Below, one piece after another: positions 8,047 to 16,303 of a stretch of 64,000 bases of DNA. The stretch's first letter is position 1. Each line of letters opens with the position of its first letter. This DNA comes from an uncultured Lachnospiraceae bacterium (GTDB lineage Bacteria; Bacillota; Clostridia; Lachnospirales; Lachnospiraceae). Location: contig CAJUDM010000004.1 of NCBI GenBank assembly GCA_910584915.1, forward strand, positions 62,001-126,000. The letters are read 5' to 3'. The position numbers and the translations under genes are program-made. The notes below the pieces were generated by a model, which saw only the letters and a program-made list of their open reading frames with translations, was not told the DNA's origin and did not search any database.

Positions 8047-8070
8047 CAATACAAAAAACGGTGATACAAT
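8043..8070 (+). promoter_or_regulatory. nrdD promoter
   Basis: A consensus TTGACA (8043-8048) is followed after 16 bases by TACAAT (8065-8070). The leader to the nrdD start is about 110 bases and includes a near-palindrome, CTCAAAATCCGGATTGAG, at about 8084-8101. Confidence 0.7.
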
Positions 8071-8077
8071 ATATGGT
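8066..8077. promoter_or_regulatory. NrdR-like box 2 upstream of nrdD
   Basis: ACAATATATGGT matches the NrdR core ACAATATATTGT at 11 of 12 positions and overlaps the -10 hexamer, a placement suited to repression. Confidence 0.6.
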
Positions 8078-8187
8078 AGACGCCTCAAAATCCGGATTGA
8101 GATGTCTGTTACAGGGGGAATCCTGCAGGCCGGCCCGGCGCGGGATTTTAAGGGGATAACGGGCAGGAAAAGGAATAGAAATAAAGT

Positions 8188-10389
8188 ATGAAGATCATTA
8201 AAAGAAGCGGCCAGGAAGTAGCCTATGATATTTCCAAAATAATTGCGGCGGTGAGAAAGGCAAATAACAGTGTTGTAGACACGGAAAAGATGACCGATCG
8301 GCAGATCGATGTGATCGCTGACAATATGATCCGCCAGTGTGAAAAGATGAACCGTTCTCTCTCTGTGGAAGAGATTCAGGATATGGTGGAAAATGAGATC
8401 ATGAACCAGCGTGCATTTACAGTGGCGAGAAGTTATATCACCTATCGTTACAGAAGAGCGCTTGTCAGAAAGGCGAATTCTACGGACGAACAGATCTTAA
8501 GCCTGCTTGAATGCAGCAATGAGGAGGTAAAACAGGAAAACTCCAATAAGAATCCGACGGTGAACAGCGTTCAGCGCGACTACATGGCGGGGGAAGTCAG
8601 CAAGGATATCACAAAGCGTTTTCTTCTGCCGGCGGATATTGTGGAAGCCCATGAAAAAGGTATTATTCATTTTCATGACGCGGATTATTTTGCGCAACAT
8701 ATGCATAACTGCTGCCTGGTAAATCTGGAGGACATGCTGCAGAACAGCACAGTCATCAGCGAGACGATGATCGACAAACCGAAAAGTTTTTCTACGGCGT
8801 GTAATATTGCGACGCAGGCGATCGCTCAGATTGCCAGTTCTCAGTACGGCGGACAGAGTATTTCCCTGTCCCATCTTGCGCCGTTTGTCCAGGTAAGCCG
8901 TGAAAAGCTCAGAAAGCAGGTGCGGTTGGAGTTTGACCGCGCGGACATTGAGATGGATGAGGAGAGGATCAATCAGATCGCAGAGATGCGGGTGAAGGAA
9001 GAGATCAACCGCGGCGTGCAGATGATCCAGTATCAGGTGATCACGCTGATGACCACCAACGGACAGGCGCCGTTCATCACAGTGTTCATGTATCTGGACG
9101 AGGTGCCGGAGGGACAGACGAGGGACGACCTCGCATCGATCATCGAGGAGATGCTGAACCAGCGGATCAAGGGCGTCAAGAACGAGAAGGGCGTATTCAT
9201 CACGCCGGCGTTCCCGAAACTGATCTATGTGCTGGAGGAGGATAATATCCGCGAGGACAGCAAATACTGGTATCTGACGCAGCTCGCTGCGAAATGTACG
9301 GCGAAGAGGATGGTGCCGGATTATATTTCCGAGAAGGTGATGCTGGAATTGAAGGGCGATGTGTATGTCTGCATGGGCTGCAGGAGCTTTTTGACACCGG
9401 ATCGGTTTACAGATAAGAACGTCGGAAACCTGGCGAATGCGGGAAATTATGATCCGAAGAAGCATAAGTATTACGGAAGGTTCAACCAGGGTGTCGTCAC
9501 CCTGAATCTGGTGGATGTGGCGTGTACTTCCGGCGGTGATAAAGAGAAATTCTGGAATATTCTGGAGGAGAGGCTGGCGCTCTGCCACAAAGCGCTGATG
9601 TGCAGGCATGAGAGGCTCAAAGGAACACCCTCCGATGTGGCGCCGATCCTCTGGCAGAACGGGGCGCTTGCAAGGCTGAAAAAGGGAGAGACGATAGATA
9701 AACTGTTGTACGACGGCTATTCTACGATATCCCTCGGCTATGCGGGACTGTGCGAGTGTACGCGGTATATGACAGGCCGTTCCCATACAGATCCGACGGC
9801 AACACCGTTTGCGTTAGAGGTTATGGAACGCCTGAACGCAGCGTGCAGGAAATGGAAAGAGGAGTCCAATATCGATTTCAGCCTGTATGGAACACCTTTA
9901 GAGTCCACCACTTATAAGTTTGCGAAGGCCCTGCAGAAACGGTTTGGCGTTATTACAGGCGTGACGGATAAGAACTATATTACAAACAGCTATCATGTAC
10001 ATGTGACGGAGGAGATCAACGCCTTTGACAAGCTGAAATTTGAGGCGCAGTTTCAGGCGCTTTCCCCAGGCGGGGCGATCAGCTATGTGGAAGTGCCCAA
10101 TATGCAGAATAATCTGGAAGCGGTATTGACAGTGATGCAGTACATCTATGAGAATATCATGTACGCGGAGCTGAACACCAAATGTGATTACTGCCAGAAA
10201 TGCGGCTATACAGGAGAGATTCAGATCATCACAGATAAGCATGGCAAGCTGGTGTGGGAATGCCCTAACTGCGGAAACAGGGATCAGGATAAGATGAACG
10301 TGGCGAGAAGGACCTGCGGATACATCGGAACCCAGTTCTGGAATCAGGGCAGGACGCAGGAGATCAAGGAGAGAGTGCTGCATCTTTAG
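8188..10389 (+). CDS. nrdD: Anaerobic ribonucleoside-triphosphate reductase
   Basis: This class III ribonucleotide reductase makes deoxynucleotides without oxygen, using a glycyl radical. The 733 residues begin with an ATP-cone (about residues 1-95, starting MKIIKRSGQEVAYDISKI), which senses ATP/dATP. The barrel domain follows. Near the C-terminus are two Cys pairs of a zinc site (CDYCQKC and CPNC) and the radical loop RRTCGYIG with the glycine at residue 711. The activase gene nrdG lies 333 bp downstream on the same strand. Two NrdR-like boxes overlap the promoter, so regulation by dATP through NrdR is likely. The intervening spacer holds a copy of the long-hairpin element. Confidence 0.97.
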   Translation: MKIIKRSGQEVAYDISKIIAAVRKANNSVVDTEKMTDRQIDVIADNMIRQCEKMNRSLSVEEIQDMVENEIMNQRAFTVARSYITYRYRRALVRKANSTDEQILSLLECSNEEVKQENSNKNPTVNSVQRDYMAGEVSKDITKRFLLPADIVEAHEKGIIHFHDADYFAQHMHNCCLVNLEDMLQNSTVISETMIDKPKSFSTACNIATQAIAQIASSQYGGQSISLSHLAPFVQVSREKLRKQVRLEFDRADIEMDEERINQIAEMRVKEEINRGVQMIQYQVITLMTTNGQAPFITVFMYLDEVPEGQTRDDLASIIEEMLNQRIKGVKNEKGVFITPAFPKLIYVLEEDNIREDSKYWYLTQLAAKCTAKRMVPDYISEKVMLELKGDVYVCMGCRSFLTPDRFTDKNVGNLANAGNYDPKKHKYYGRFNQGVVTLNLVDVACTSGGDKEKFWNILEERLALCHKALMCRHERLKGTPSDVAPILWQNGALARLKKGETIDKLLYDGYSTISLGYAGLCECTRYMTGRSHTDPTATPFALEVMERLNAACRKWKEESNIDFSLYGTPLESTTYKFAKALQKRFGVITGVTDKNYITNSYHVHVTEEINAFDKLKFEAQFQALSPGGAISYVEVPNMQNNLEAVLTVMQYIYENIMYAELNTKCDYCQKCGYTGEIQIITDKHGKLVWECPNCGNRDQDKMNVARRTCGYIGTQFWNQGRTQEIKERVLHL

Positions 10390-10411
10390 AAGGGGGTTGG
10401 CGCGGGAACGC

Positions 10412-10563
10412 TCAGAATGGTTTGATATTCCAACGTCGCCGCGCTCTCGCTCGTAAAAAGCGCAGCGGTACTGGGTTCATGTGAAATTTTAGGGAAAAAT
10501 TTCACATGAACCAAGTGCCGACGCTTTTTAAAGGGCTCCTTCTGGAATATCAAATCATTCTGA
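10412..10563. repeat. Long-hairpin interspersed element, copy 2 (about 152 bp, divergent arms)
   Basis: The outer arms 10412-10432 and 10543-10563 pair over 21 bp with a single G-T wobble, although their sequence is unrelated to the arms of the other two copies. The internal blocks at about 10434-10467 and 10513-10539 are nearly identical to those copies, and the central stem (TTCATGTGAAATTTT with its complement) is perfect. The CAATGTC termini and clear direct repeats are missing. It sits between nrdD and nrdG and would be part of any common transcript. Confidence 0.75.
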
Positions 10564-10722
10564 ACTGGTTGTCGGCTGAGTGGTTTAAAGATGCAGGGTT
10601 ATAAATTTAAAAGTAGAGGCGCGGGAGACGGGTTTGTTTTCTGGCGCTTTTATTATAGAATGAAAATAGTTGTACAGGTGGAGTTAAAGACTTAGAAATG
10701 GAAGGATCAGGGGGGAGCGGTT

Positions 10723-11250
10723 ATGCATTATGCGGAGATCAAGACTTGTGATATTGCGAACGGGCCGGGGATCAGGGTGACTTTGTTTGTGAGCGGGTGC
10801 ACACACAGGTGTCAGAATTGCTTTAACGAGGAAACATGGGATTTTCACTATGGGAAGCCGTTTACGGCGGAGACGGAGAATGACCTGGTAAATGCTCTGC
10901 GGCCCGCCTATGTGAAGGGGTTGACGCTGCTGGGCGGAGAGCCATTGGAGTACAGCAATCAGCAGGGGCTTCTGCCGTTTGTGCGGCGGGTGAGGAGGGA
11001 ACTTCCCGAAAAGGATATCTGGTGTTATACGGGTTATACGTTTGAGACGGATGTGCTCGGGAGGATGTGCGCGGAGCATGAGGAGACGAAGGAACTGCTG
11101 TCTTATTTTGATGTGCTGGTGGATGGAGAGTTTGTGCAGGAACTGAAGGATCTGGGACTCCGTTTCCGGGGATCGTCGAACCAGAGGATCATCCGTGTAC
11201 AGGAATCTCTGCGGGAGGGGAGAACTGTGCTGTGGGAAAGTACCCTGTAG
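10723..11250 (+). CDS. nrdG: Anaerobic ribonucleotide reductase-activating protein
   Basis: This radical SAM enzyme installs the glycyl radical on NrdD. The CxxxCxxC cluster motif is CTHRCQNC, with cysteines 26, 30 and 33, and the glycine-rich SAM motif appears in LLGGEPLEY. The length of 175 residues is typical of NrdG and shorter than other glycyl radical activases. GGGGGGAG precedes the ATG. It follows nrdD in the same orientation, but the spacer contains a stable hairpin element, so separate or reduced expression is possible. Confidence 0.95.
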   Translation: MHYAEIKTCDIANGPGIRVTLFVSGCTHRCQNCFNEETWDFHYGKPFTAETENDLVNALRPAYVKGLTLLGGEPLEYSNQQGLLPFVRRVRRELPEKDIWCYTGYTFETDVLGRMCAEHEETKELLSYFDVLVDGEFVQELKDLGLRFRGSSNQRIIRVQESLREGRTVLWESTL

Positions 11251-11332
11251 GAAACGCAGTGTGATGTCATTTATTGTGAAAGTACCGGGCAGCGGCAATT
11301 GCGGAAGCTCCAAAGAGGTGGAGGCGTTCTTT

Positions 11333-11378
11333 GTAACAGTTTAGCCGAATGGCTGAACTGTTACCGTTCTTTTCTTTT
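11333..11378 (+). terminator. Terminator after nrdG
   Basis: A 14-bp stem (11333-11346 with 11351-11364, one T-G pair) has the loop GAAT and is followed by T-rich sequence. Confidence 0.8.
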
Positions 11379-11393
11379 TCTCTATAAAAAATA

Positions 11394-11422
11394 TTGACAC
11401 ACAAAAAAGAGAAGAGTATTAT
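11394..11422 (+). promoter_or_regulatory. Promoter of the cation/proton antiporter gene
   Basis: TTGACA (11394-11399) and TATTAT (11417-11422) are separated by 17 bases, about 60 bases before the start codon. Confidence 0.75.
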
Positions 11423-11482
11423 AAGGAAGGTCAAAAACGCAGAACAAAATAATAGAAATAAAATATCCAGTGGAGGCAGAAG

Positions 11483-12787
11483 ATGATACAGATTTCAGAG
11501 ACAGCAACACTATTGTTGATGCTGGGTTTTGCGATGTTCCTCGGGTTGATGTTGACCCGTGCGCTGAGAAACTTCGGAATTCCAGCGGTGACAGCTTACC
11601 TGATAGCAGGGCTTTTGATCGGCCCGAGCCTGATCGGGAGATTCGGGATTGGATTCCGCACCTTTGCGGATGTGGAAAACTTCGGGATTCTCTCGGATGT
11701 GGCGCTTGGCTTTATCGCTTTTTCCATCGGAAACGAGTTCCGGCTGGCGGAACTGAAAAAGACCGGGAGACAGGCGACGGTCGTGGCGGTGGTACAGGCG
11801 CTTGCGGCGACGGTGCTGGTGGACGTAAGCCTTATTGCGATGTATTACATATTTGATCTCGGGAGCAGTATCGGTATCCCTACCTGTATCTGTCTGGGAG
11901 CTATTGCAACGGCGACTGCTCCGGCGGCAACATTGATGGTTGTCAATCAGTATAAGGCGAAGGGACCCCTCACCAGTATCCTGCTGCCGATCGTGGCGTT
12001 GGATGATGCGGTGGGCCTGGTGGTATTTGCGGTATCCTTCGGGGTGGCGAAAGCGATTTACTCCGGAGCCGCAATCAGTGTGATCACAGTGCTTGTAAAT
12101 CCCATGCTGGAAGTGATCGGATCGCTCCTGCTGGGTTTCGTTATGGGGGCTATTTTTGCCATGCTGGAGAAGTGGTTCCACTCCAATACAAGGCGTATGG
12201 GCATTTCCATCACTTTTGTGCTGTTTACGGTGGCACTCTCTATGGTGAGGATGGAGATTCCGGGGACGGAGATCGAATTGGGTTTCTCCAGCCTGTTGGT
12301 CTGCATGATGCTGGGTACGGTATTCTGCAATATCTGTGATTTTTCTGCGGATATCATGGATCGTGTGGATAAATGGACTGCGCCGCTCTTTGTGGTGTTC
12401 TTTGTGCTCAGCGGTGCGGAGCTGGATCTCAGCGTGTTTTCCAACCTGACGGTGGTGGCGATAGGCGTGGTCTATATCTTCGCCCGTTCCGCCGGAAAAT
12501 ACATAGGTGCTTCCATCAGTTCAAAGGCTATGAAATGTGATCCCCAGGTCTGCAAATATCTGGGCATTACGCTTCTGCCGCAGGCGGGCGTGGCGCTCGG
12601 CATGTCGGTGACGGTTGCCCAGGAACTGGGAGAAGAGGGCGCGATCATCAGGAATATCGTACTGTTTGCGGTGCTGATCTATGAACTTCTCGGTCCTACG
12701 CTGACAAAGATCGCATTGACGAAGGCGGGAGAGATCAAGCCGAGGCCGGAGGGGCAGGACAGGTCCAGATTTGCTCCGGAAAACTAG
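11483..12787 (+). CDS. Cation:proton antiporter, CPA2/KefB-type membrane domain
   Basis: This is a polytopic membrane protein of 434 residues with about 12 hydrophobic segments, matching the Na+/H+ exchanger domain of the CPA2 family. The N-terminus (LRNFGIPAVTAYLIAGLLIGPSL) and the ALDDAVGLVVFAV segment with paired aspartates in the ion-binding core are characteristic. There is no C-terminal TrkA-N or USP domain, so it is not a full KefB/KefC. It probably exchanges Na+ or K+ for protons at the cytoplasmic membrane. GGAGG precedes the ATG, and the gene has its own promoter and terminator. Confidence 0.85.
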   Translation: MIQISETATLLLMLGFAMFLGLMLTRALRNFGIPAVTAYLIAGLLIGPSLIGRFGIGFRTFADVENFGILSDVALGFIAFSIGNEFRLAELKKTGRQATVVAVVQALAATVLVDVSLIAMYYIFDLGSSIGIPTCICLGAIATATAPAATLMVVNQYKAKGPLTSILLPIVALDDAVGLVVFAVSFGVAKAIYSGAAISVITVLVNPMLEVIGSLLLGFVMGAIFAMLEKWFHSNTRRMGISITFVLFTVALSMVRMEIPGTEIELGFSSLLVCMMLGTVFCNICDFSADIMDRVDKWTAPLFVVFFVLSGAELDLSVFSNLTVVAIGVVYIFARSAGKYIGASISSKAMKCDPQVCKYLGITLLPQAGVALGMSVTVAQELGEEGAIIRNIVLFAVLIYELLGPTLTKIALTKAGEIKPRPEGQDRSRFAPEN

Positions 12788-12924
12788 GCGGATCCTTTGT
12801 CCAGCAGAATATACAGAGCTGCGGAAATCTTTGATCTGTCTTTTATCACTGCGCCGGAAGGCAGGAGAGCCCGCCGGAAAATAATGATTCAGGGCTGTGC
12901 ATTCAGGACGCTGTCTGCATATAC

Positions 12925-12954
12925 GGCATGGGAAAAATATCCCATGCCTTTTTT
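12925..12954 (+). terminator. Terminator after the antiporter gene
   Basis: GGCATGGG (12925-12932) pairs with CCCATGCC (12941-12948) and is followed by TTTTTT. The 443-bp spacer 12788-13230 otherwise holds repeat copy B and the muramidase promoter. Confidence 0.88.
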
Positions 12955-12970
12955 AATGTGCGCCCATGGA

Positions 12971-13009
12971 AGCGGCGGGCAGGGGAAGACGGGCTCTTCC
13001 CAGCTCGAT
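12971..13009. repeat. Short palindromic repeat, copy B
   Basis: This is a relative of the hairpin at 933-972, with a GGGAAGA/TCTTCCC stem and the trailing GCTCGAT. It lacks a T-tract. Confidence 0.5.
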
Positions 13010-13145
13010 CACTCAGGCGAACTGCGGGATTTTAACGTTTTGAATGTGCGCAGGCCGGGGCGATGTAAAACTTTCGTGACTATTATGTAAAAAGAATAAA
13101 AAGTATTAATTTTTAGAAAATTATGCCGTTTCCTGTGCAGAAGGA

Positions 13146-13174
13146 TTGAGTTTCGTGCGATTATCATATACTAT
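13146..13174 (+). promoter_or_regulatory. Promoter of the GH25 muramidase gene
   Basis: TTGAGT (13146-13151) and TACTAT (13169-13174) are 17 bases apart. Confidence 0.5.
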
Positions 13175-13230
13175 GGTAAAGGAAGTAAAGGGAAGAACAA
13201 TAAAATACAGGTGTTATTAATGGGAGCCTG

Positions 13231-14019
13231 ATGGAGATCATGAAAAAAAAGTTATGGATAGGAGCGGCAGTATTACTGCTGGTTGATATTATATTATTCG
13301 GCATACTGATATATGAAAAAAAGATCACGATAAACCATCCTTCGGAAACCGCTTATCCGATCCGCGGCGTGGATGTTTCCTATTATCAGGGAGAGATCGA
13401 CTGGCAGGTATTGTCGGGGGAGAGAATAGATTTTGCGTTTATCAAGGCGACGGAGGGAAGCGGCCATATTGACACGAAATTTGAAGAAAACTGGGAGCAG
13501 GCGGGAAAAACAGATTTAAAGAGAGGGGCCTACCATTTTTTCAGTTTTGAAAGTACAGGAAAGGCACAGGCGGAACACTTTATTTCCGTAGTGCCGAAGG
13601 AAGAAGGCATGCTATCCCCCGTAGTGGATATTGAATTTTACGGGAACCGTTTTTACGATAAACCGGATGTGGAGGGGACGAGGAGGCAGCTGCAGAGCCT
13701 TCTGGATGAACTGGAGGCTTATTATGGTGTGAAACCGATGATCTATGCCACAGAGAGTTCCTACAGTACGTATATCAGGGGAGCTTTTGACGATTATCCG
13801 CTCTGGATACGCAATGTGTACTTTTCACCGAATATGGGAATGCCCGGGAGATGGACATTCTGGCAGTATGACAGTGAGGCGAAACTTCAGGGCTACAGCG
13901 GGGAGGAGGAGCATATTGACCTCAATGTATTTTACGGGTCTGAGACGGAATGGACCAAATTTCTGGAAAGCCATACGGTTTCGGGAGACAATGATACAAC
14001 TCTGATACAAAATCAATAA
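13231..14019 (+). CDS. Membrane-anchored GH25 lysozyme-like muramidase
   Basis: This glycoside hydrolase family 25 protein would cleave the N-acetylmuramic acid-beta-1,4-N-acetylglucosamine bond of peptidoglycan outside the cell. A short cytoplasmic head and a hydrophobic anchor (about residues 8-28) lead into the catalytic barrel, which starts at RGVDVSYYQG (D48). The catalytic pair is in VVDIEF (D133, E135), and the barrel ends near HIDLNVF. Length is 262 residues. GGGAG lies four bases before the ATG at 13231; an ATG nine bases on is a possible alternative. No cell-wall-binding repeats are present, so remodelling of the cell's own wall seems more likely than export as a toxin. Confidence 0.88.
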   Translation: MEIMKKKLWIGAAVLLLVDIILFGILIYEKKITINHPSETAYPIRGVDVSYYQGEIDWQVLSGERIDFAFIKATEGSGHIDTKFEENWEQAGKTDLKRGAYHFFSFESTGKAQAEHFISVVPKEEGMLSPVVDIEFYGNRFYDKPDVEGTRRQLQSLLDELEAYYGVKPMIYATESSYSTYIRGAFDDYPLWIRNVYFSPNMGMPGRWTFWQYDSEAKLQGYSGEEEHIDLNVFYGSETEWTKFLESHTVSGDNDTTLIQNQ

Positions 14020-14085
14020 AAAGTTTAAAATAGTATAAACAAAACTTAAGAGAAGTGCATCTTGAAAGTAGGAAGGAATACAGCT

Positions 14086-14649
14086 ATGTCTAAAAAAGCA
14101 CTGTATGACTCGCTGGTGAAGCACATTGTGGAGAACCAGAACCAGTTTTACCGTGCCGCATTTTATTATGTAAAAAACAGGGAAGCGGCATTGGATGTGG
14201 TGCAGAATGCCATATGTAAAGCGTTGGAAAATTATGAAAAACTGCAGAGTGAAGAGGCGATGGCAAGTTGGTTTTACAGGATCGTCATCAACGAGGGCCT
14301 GATGTATCTGCGCAAGGAAAAAAAATACATAGCGTGGGATGAATCGGACAATGATCTGTTGGAGGGAAGCTATGAAGAACCGGCGTATGAGCCGAAGCTG
14401 GAGGTGGTCTCAAAAATCTCCGAATTGCCGACAGAAATGCAGATAGTGATCCAACTTCATTTTTTTGAGGAAAAGACGTTAAAAGAAATTGCGGAGATCA
14501 CGGATACAAATTTAAATACGGTGAAATCAAGATTGTACGCAGCGTGTAAAAAACTGGGAAAAGAACTGGAAAAGGAAGATGAGGAACTTTTGACCAGATA
14601 CGGAAAATCGTTAAAAAAGGCAGAGAGGGAAAGCCGGAATGAAGCGTAA
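14086..14649 (+). CDS. ECF-type RNA polymerase sigma factor
   Basis: This is an extracytoplasmic-function sigma factor of 187 residues. Region 2 spans about residues 15-80 (NREAALDVVQNAICKALEN and the FYRIVINEGLMYLRK segment) and region 4 about residues 115-165, with a helix-turn-helix at LKEIAEITDTNLNTVKSRL. The ATG at 14086 follows AGGAAGG by nine bases and is preferred over an upstream TTG at 14062. The next gene overlaps its end by 11 bases and encodes a single-pass protein, the usual arrangement of sigma and anti-sigma. The signal is unknown; the adjacent muramidase hints at envelope stress, which is inference. Confidence 0.9.
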   Translation: MSKKALYDSLVKHIVENQNQFYRAAFYYVKNREAALDVVQNAICKALENYEKLQSEEAMASWFYRIVINEGLMYLRKEKKYIAWDESDNDLLEGSYEEPAYEPKLEVVSKISELPTEMQIVIQLHFFEEKTLKEIAEITDTNLNTVKSRLYAACKKLGKELEKEDEELLTRYGKSLKKAERESRNEA

Positions 14650-16183
14650 TTACTTTCAGGACGAAAAACTGAAATATGAAGATATAGAGATACCGGATGA
14701 GCTCCTTTTGATGGTGCGGCAGACGGTGGCTGCGGACAGGCGCAAGAGGGCGGCGATCTGGCGTGTGCGCGTGATCAGGATGGCGGGTTCGGCTGCGGCA
14801 ATTCTGTTTCTGTGTCTGACAATAGGTGTGAACAGTTCCTATGCGTTCGCTGAGACAGCAGTAAAGATACCGGTGGTGAGGACCGTGGCGAAAGCTGTGG
14901 TTGTCAGAGACTACAGGCCGGATATCATCGCGGTGTACGAGGAGCATAAAGCTTCTGGAAAAACGGAGGAGGCGCCGGAAAGCGGGCAGATACCGGATAC
15001 AGTGGAGCCGGTGGTGAGCGGTAATGATGCCATTTCGGAGGATGCGGCGCTGCAGCAGACGACGGATCAGCCGGCAGAGCAGGATACGCCGCAGGCTGCT
15101 GACGGGTTTGACGGCTGGAAATCGGATATGACGCTGGATAAATTCAGGGAGGTAACGGAAATTTATACCCCTGAGATGGAGGAGCGCTACGCGTCAGCGC
15201 CGGAGAGACTCAGGACGATCCTGCTGGCAGTGCTGCCGGAGGAAGATGTTGCCCTCTATGGTTATCATGAGGGAGGAAAAGTAACGGGAACAGCCCTTCG
15301 CGTGAAGGATACTTATCAGTATTTTGACTGGAATTATATGAATGAGAGCAAAAAACTTCCGGATATCACCCTTACGGATGCGGACGGGGACGGCGAGGAA
15401 GAGATCGTTGTCCTTCTCTACAACGGGACGATGCAGAAAAAGGAGATATCAAAGGAGGACATAGCGGAGCCGGGCTCTGACGCCGGGGAGGCAGGGAAGG
15501 AAAGTACGGAAACAAAAGAGACAAAAAAGGATGAGGCAGTGTCTGATCCCGCGAAACAGAGAACAGCGGAGGACAATGGGAATGTCCCGGAAACAATAAA
15601 CGCGAAGCCGGCGGGCAAAGCTGCGGACTCATCAGATACGGCTGATCCATCGGCGGGGGAAACGGAAGACAAAACGCAGGTAACTATCTCCGGCGATAAT
15701 CCGGAGGAGGAGACGGTGCCTTCATCGGTTTCCGGGAATGATATCGTGATGCCGGAAGAAGAGAAGGAGAAGCCCGAGCAGCAGCCGGGAGAATTGTGGG
15801 TGATATCCACAAAAGAAAGCTGGTCTGCCGCCCTGCTTTCGGTGGATGATTATGAAAGCCAGATACTGCACAGGCTGAAGGCGGAGTTCGATGAAACGGC
15901 GGGGACTGTTCAGATCTATCTGATGGAGGAGCCGTTCGGAGAACCTGTAAAGCTGGAACTTCAGGCGGAACAAAAAGAAAATCTGACATATGAAGCAATA
16001 AACCTTGCTCCGGAGAGAACCTTCGAGGCGGATGGAGGAATCACCCTGTGTTTTAAAATAGAGGCATCTTTCCGCGACGATAACAGAAAAAGAATAACCT
16101 GCCCTGTGGATTTATCCCTGAAAGCTGATATTCTCCTGGAATCCGCATCCCTGACAGTGGAAAATATCCGGGAGCAGAGATGA
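14639..16183 (+). CDS. Probable anti-sigma factor with extracellular domain (RsiV/DUF4179-like)
   Basis: This 514-residue protein has a cytoplasmic head of about 45 residues, one membrane segment (about residues 48-66) and a large outside domain. Just after the membrane the sequence AFAETAVKIPVVRTVAKAV resembles the start of RsiV/DUF4179 domains. A long region rich in Glu, Ser, Thr and Pro (about residues 105-165 and 260-385) follows and is probably disordered. Overlap with the sigma gene argues for translational coupling and for holding that sigma factor at the membrane. The outside domain is not recognisable enough to name a ligand. A terminator follows after about 80 bases. Confidence 0.65.
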   Translation: MKRNYFQDEKLKYEDIEIPDELLLMVRQTVAADRRKRAAIWRVRVIRMAGSAAAILFLCLTIGVNSSYAFAETAVKIPVVRTVAKAVVVRDYRPDIIAVYEEHKASGKTEEAPESGQIPDTVEPVVSGNDAISEDAALQQTTDQPAEQDTPQAADGFDGWKSDMTLDKFREVTEIYTPEMEERYASAPERLRTILLAVLPEEDVALYGYHEGGKVTGTALRVKDTYQYFDWNYMNESKKLPDITLTDADGDGEEEIVVLLYNGTMQKKEISKEDIAEPGSDAGEAGKESTETKETKKDEAVSDPAKQRTAEDNGNVPETINAKPAGKAADSSDTADPSAGETEDKTQVTISGDNPEEETVPSSVSGNDIVMPEEEKEKPEQQPGELWVISTKESWSAALLSVDDYESQILHRLKAEFDETAGTVQIYLMEEPFGEPVKLELQAEQKENLTYEAINLAPERTFEADGGITLCFKIEASFRDDNRKRITCPVDLSLKADILLESASLTVENIREQR

Positions 16184-16259
16184 CGGTATAAAATAAGGTT
16201 ATATTATAGGTGCGGGACATAAAAGGAATTATAAAATAATAGAACAATATTGAAAATAT

Positions 16260-16303
16260 AAAAAGGAATCTCCGGCCGGATCATTGCCGGAGATTCCTTT
16301 TTT
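16260..16303. terminator. Bidirectional terminator between the anti-sigma gene and murG
   Basis: A perfect 12-bp stem (16265-16276 with 16286-16297, GGAATCTCCGGC and its complement) is flanked by AAAAA on the left and TTTTTT on the right. Confidence 0.88.

Noticed and set aside
8497..9786. Antisense open frame of 429 codons inside nrdD
   Set aside because: nrdD is certain in the other strand; the antisense frame reflects its codon bias and has no start signals.
11264..11344. Possible 26-residue peptide gene after nrdG
   Set aside because: The ATG has only a distant AGGA and the frame ends inside the nrdG terminator; it is too weak to list without conservation data.
12797..13090. Open frame of 97 codons after the antiporter gene
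   Set aside because: It runs through a clear terminator and repeat copy B, has no ribosome binding site, and shows no protein-like composition.
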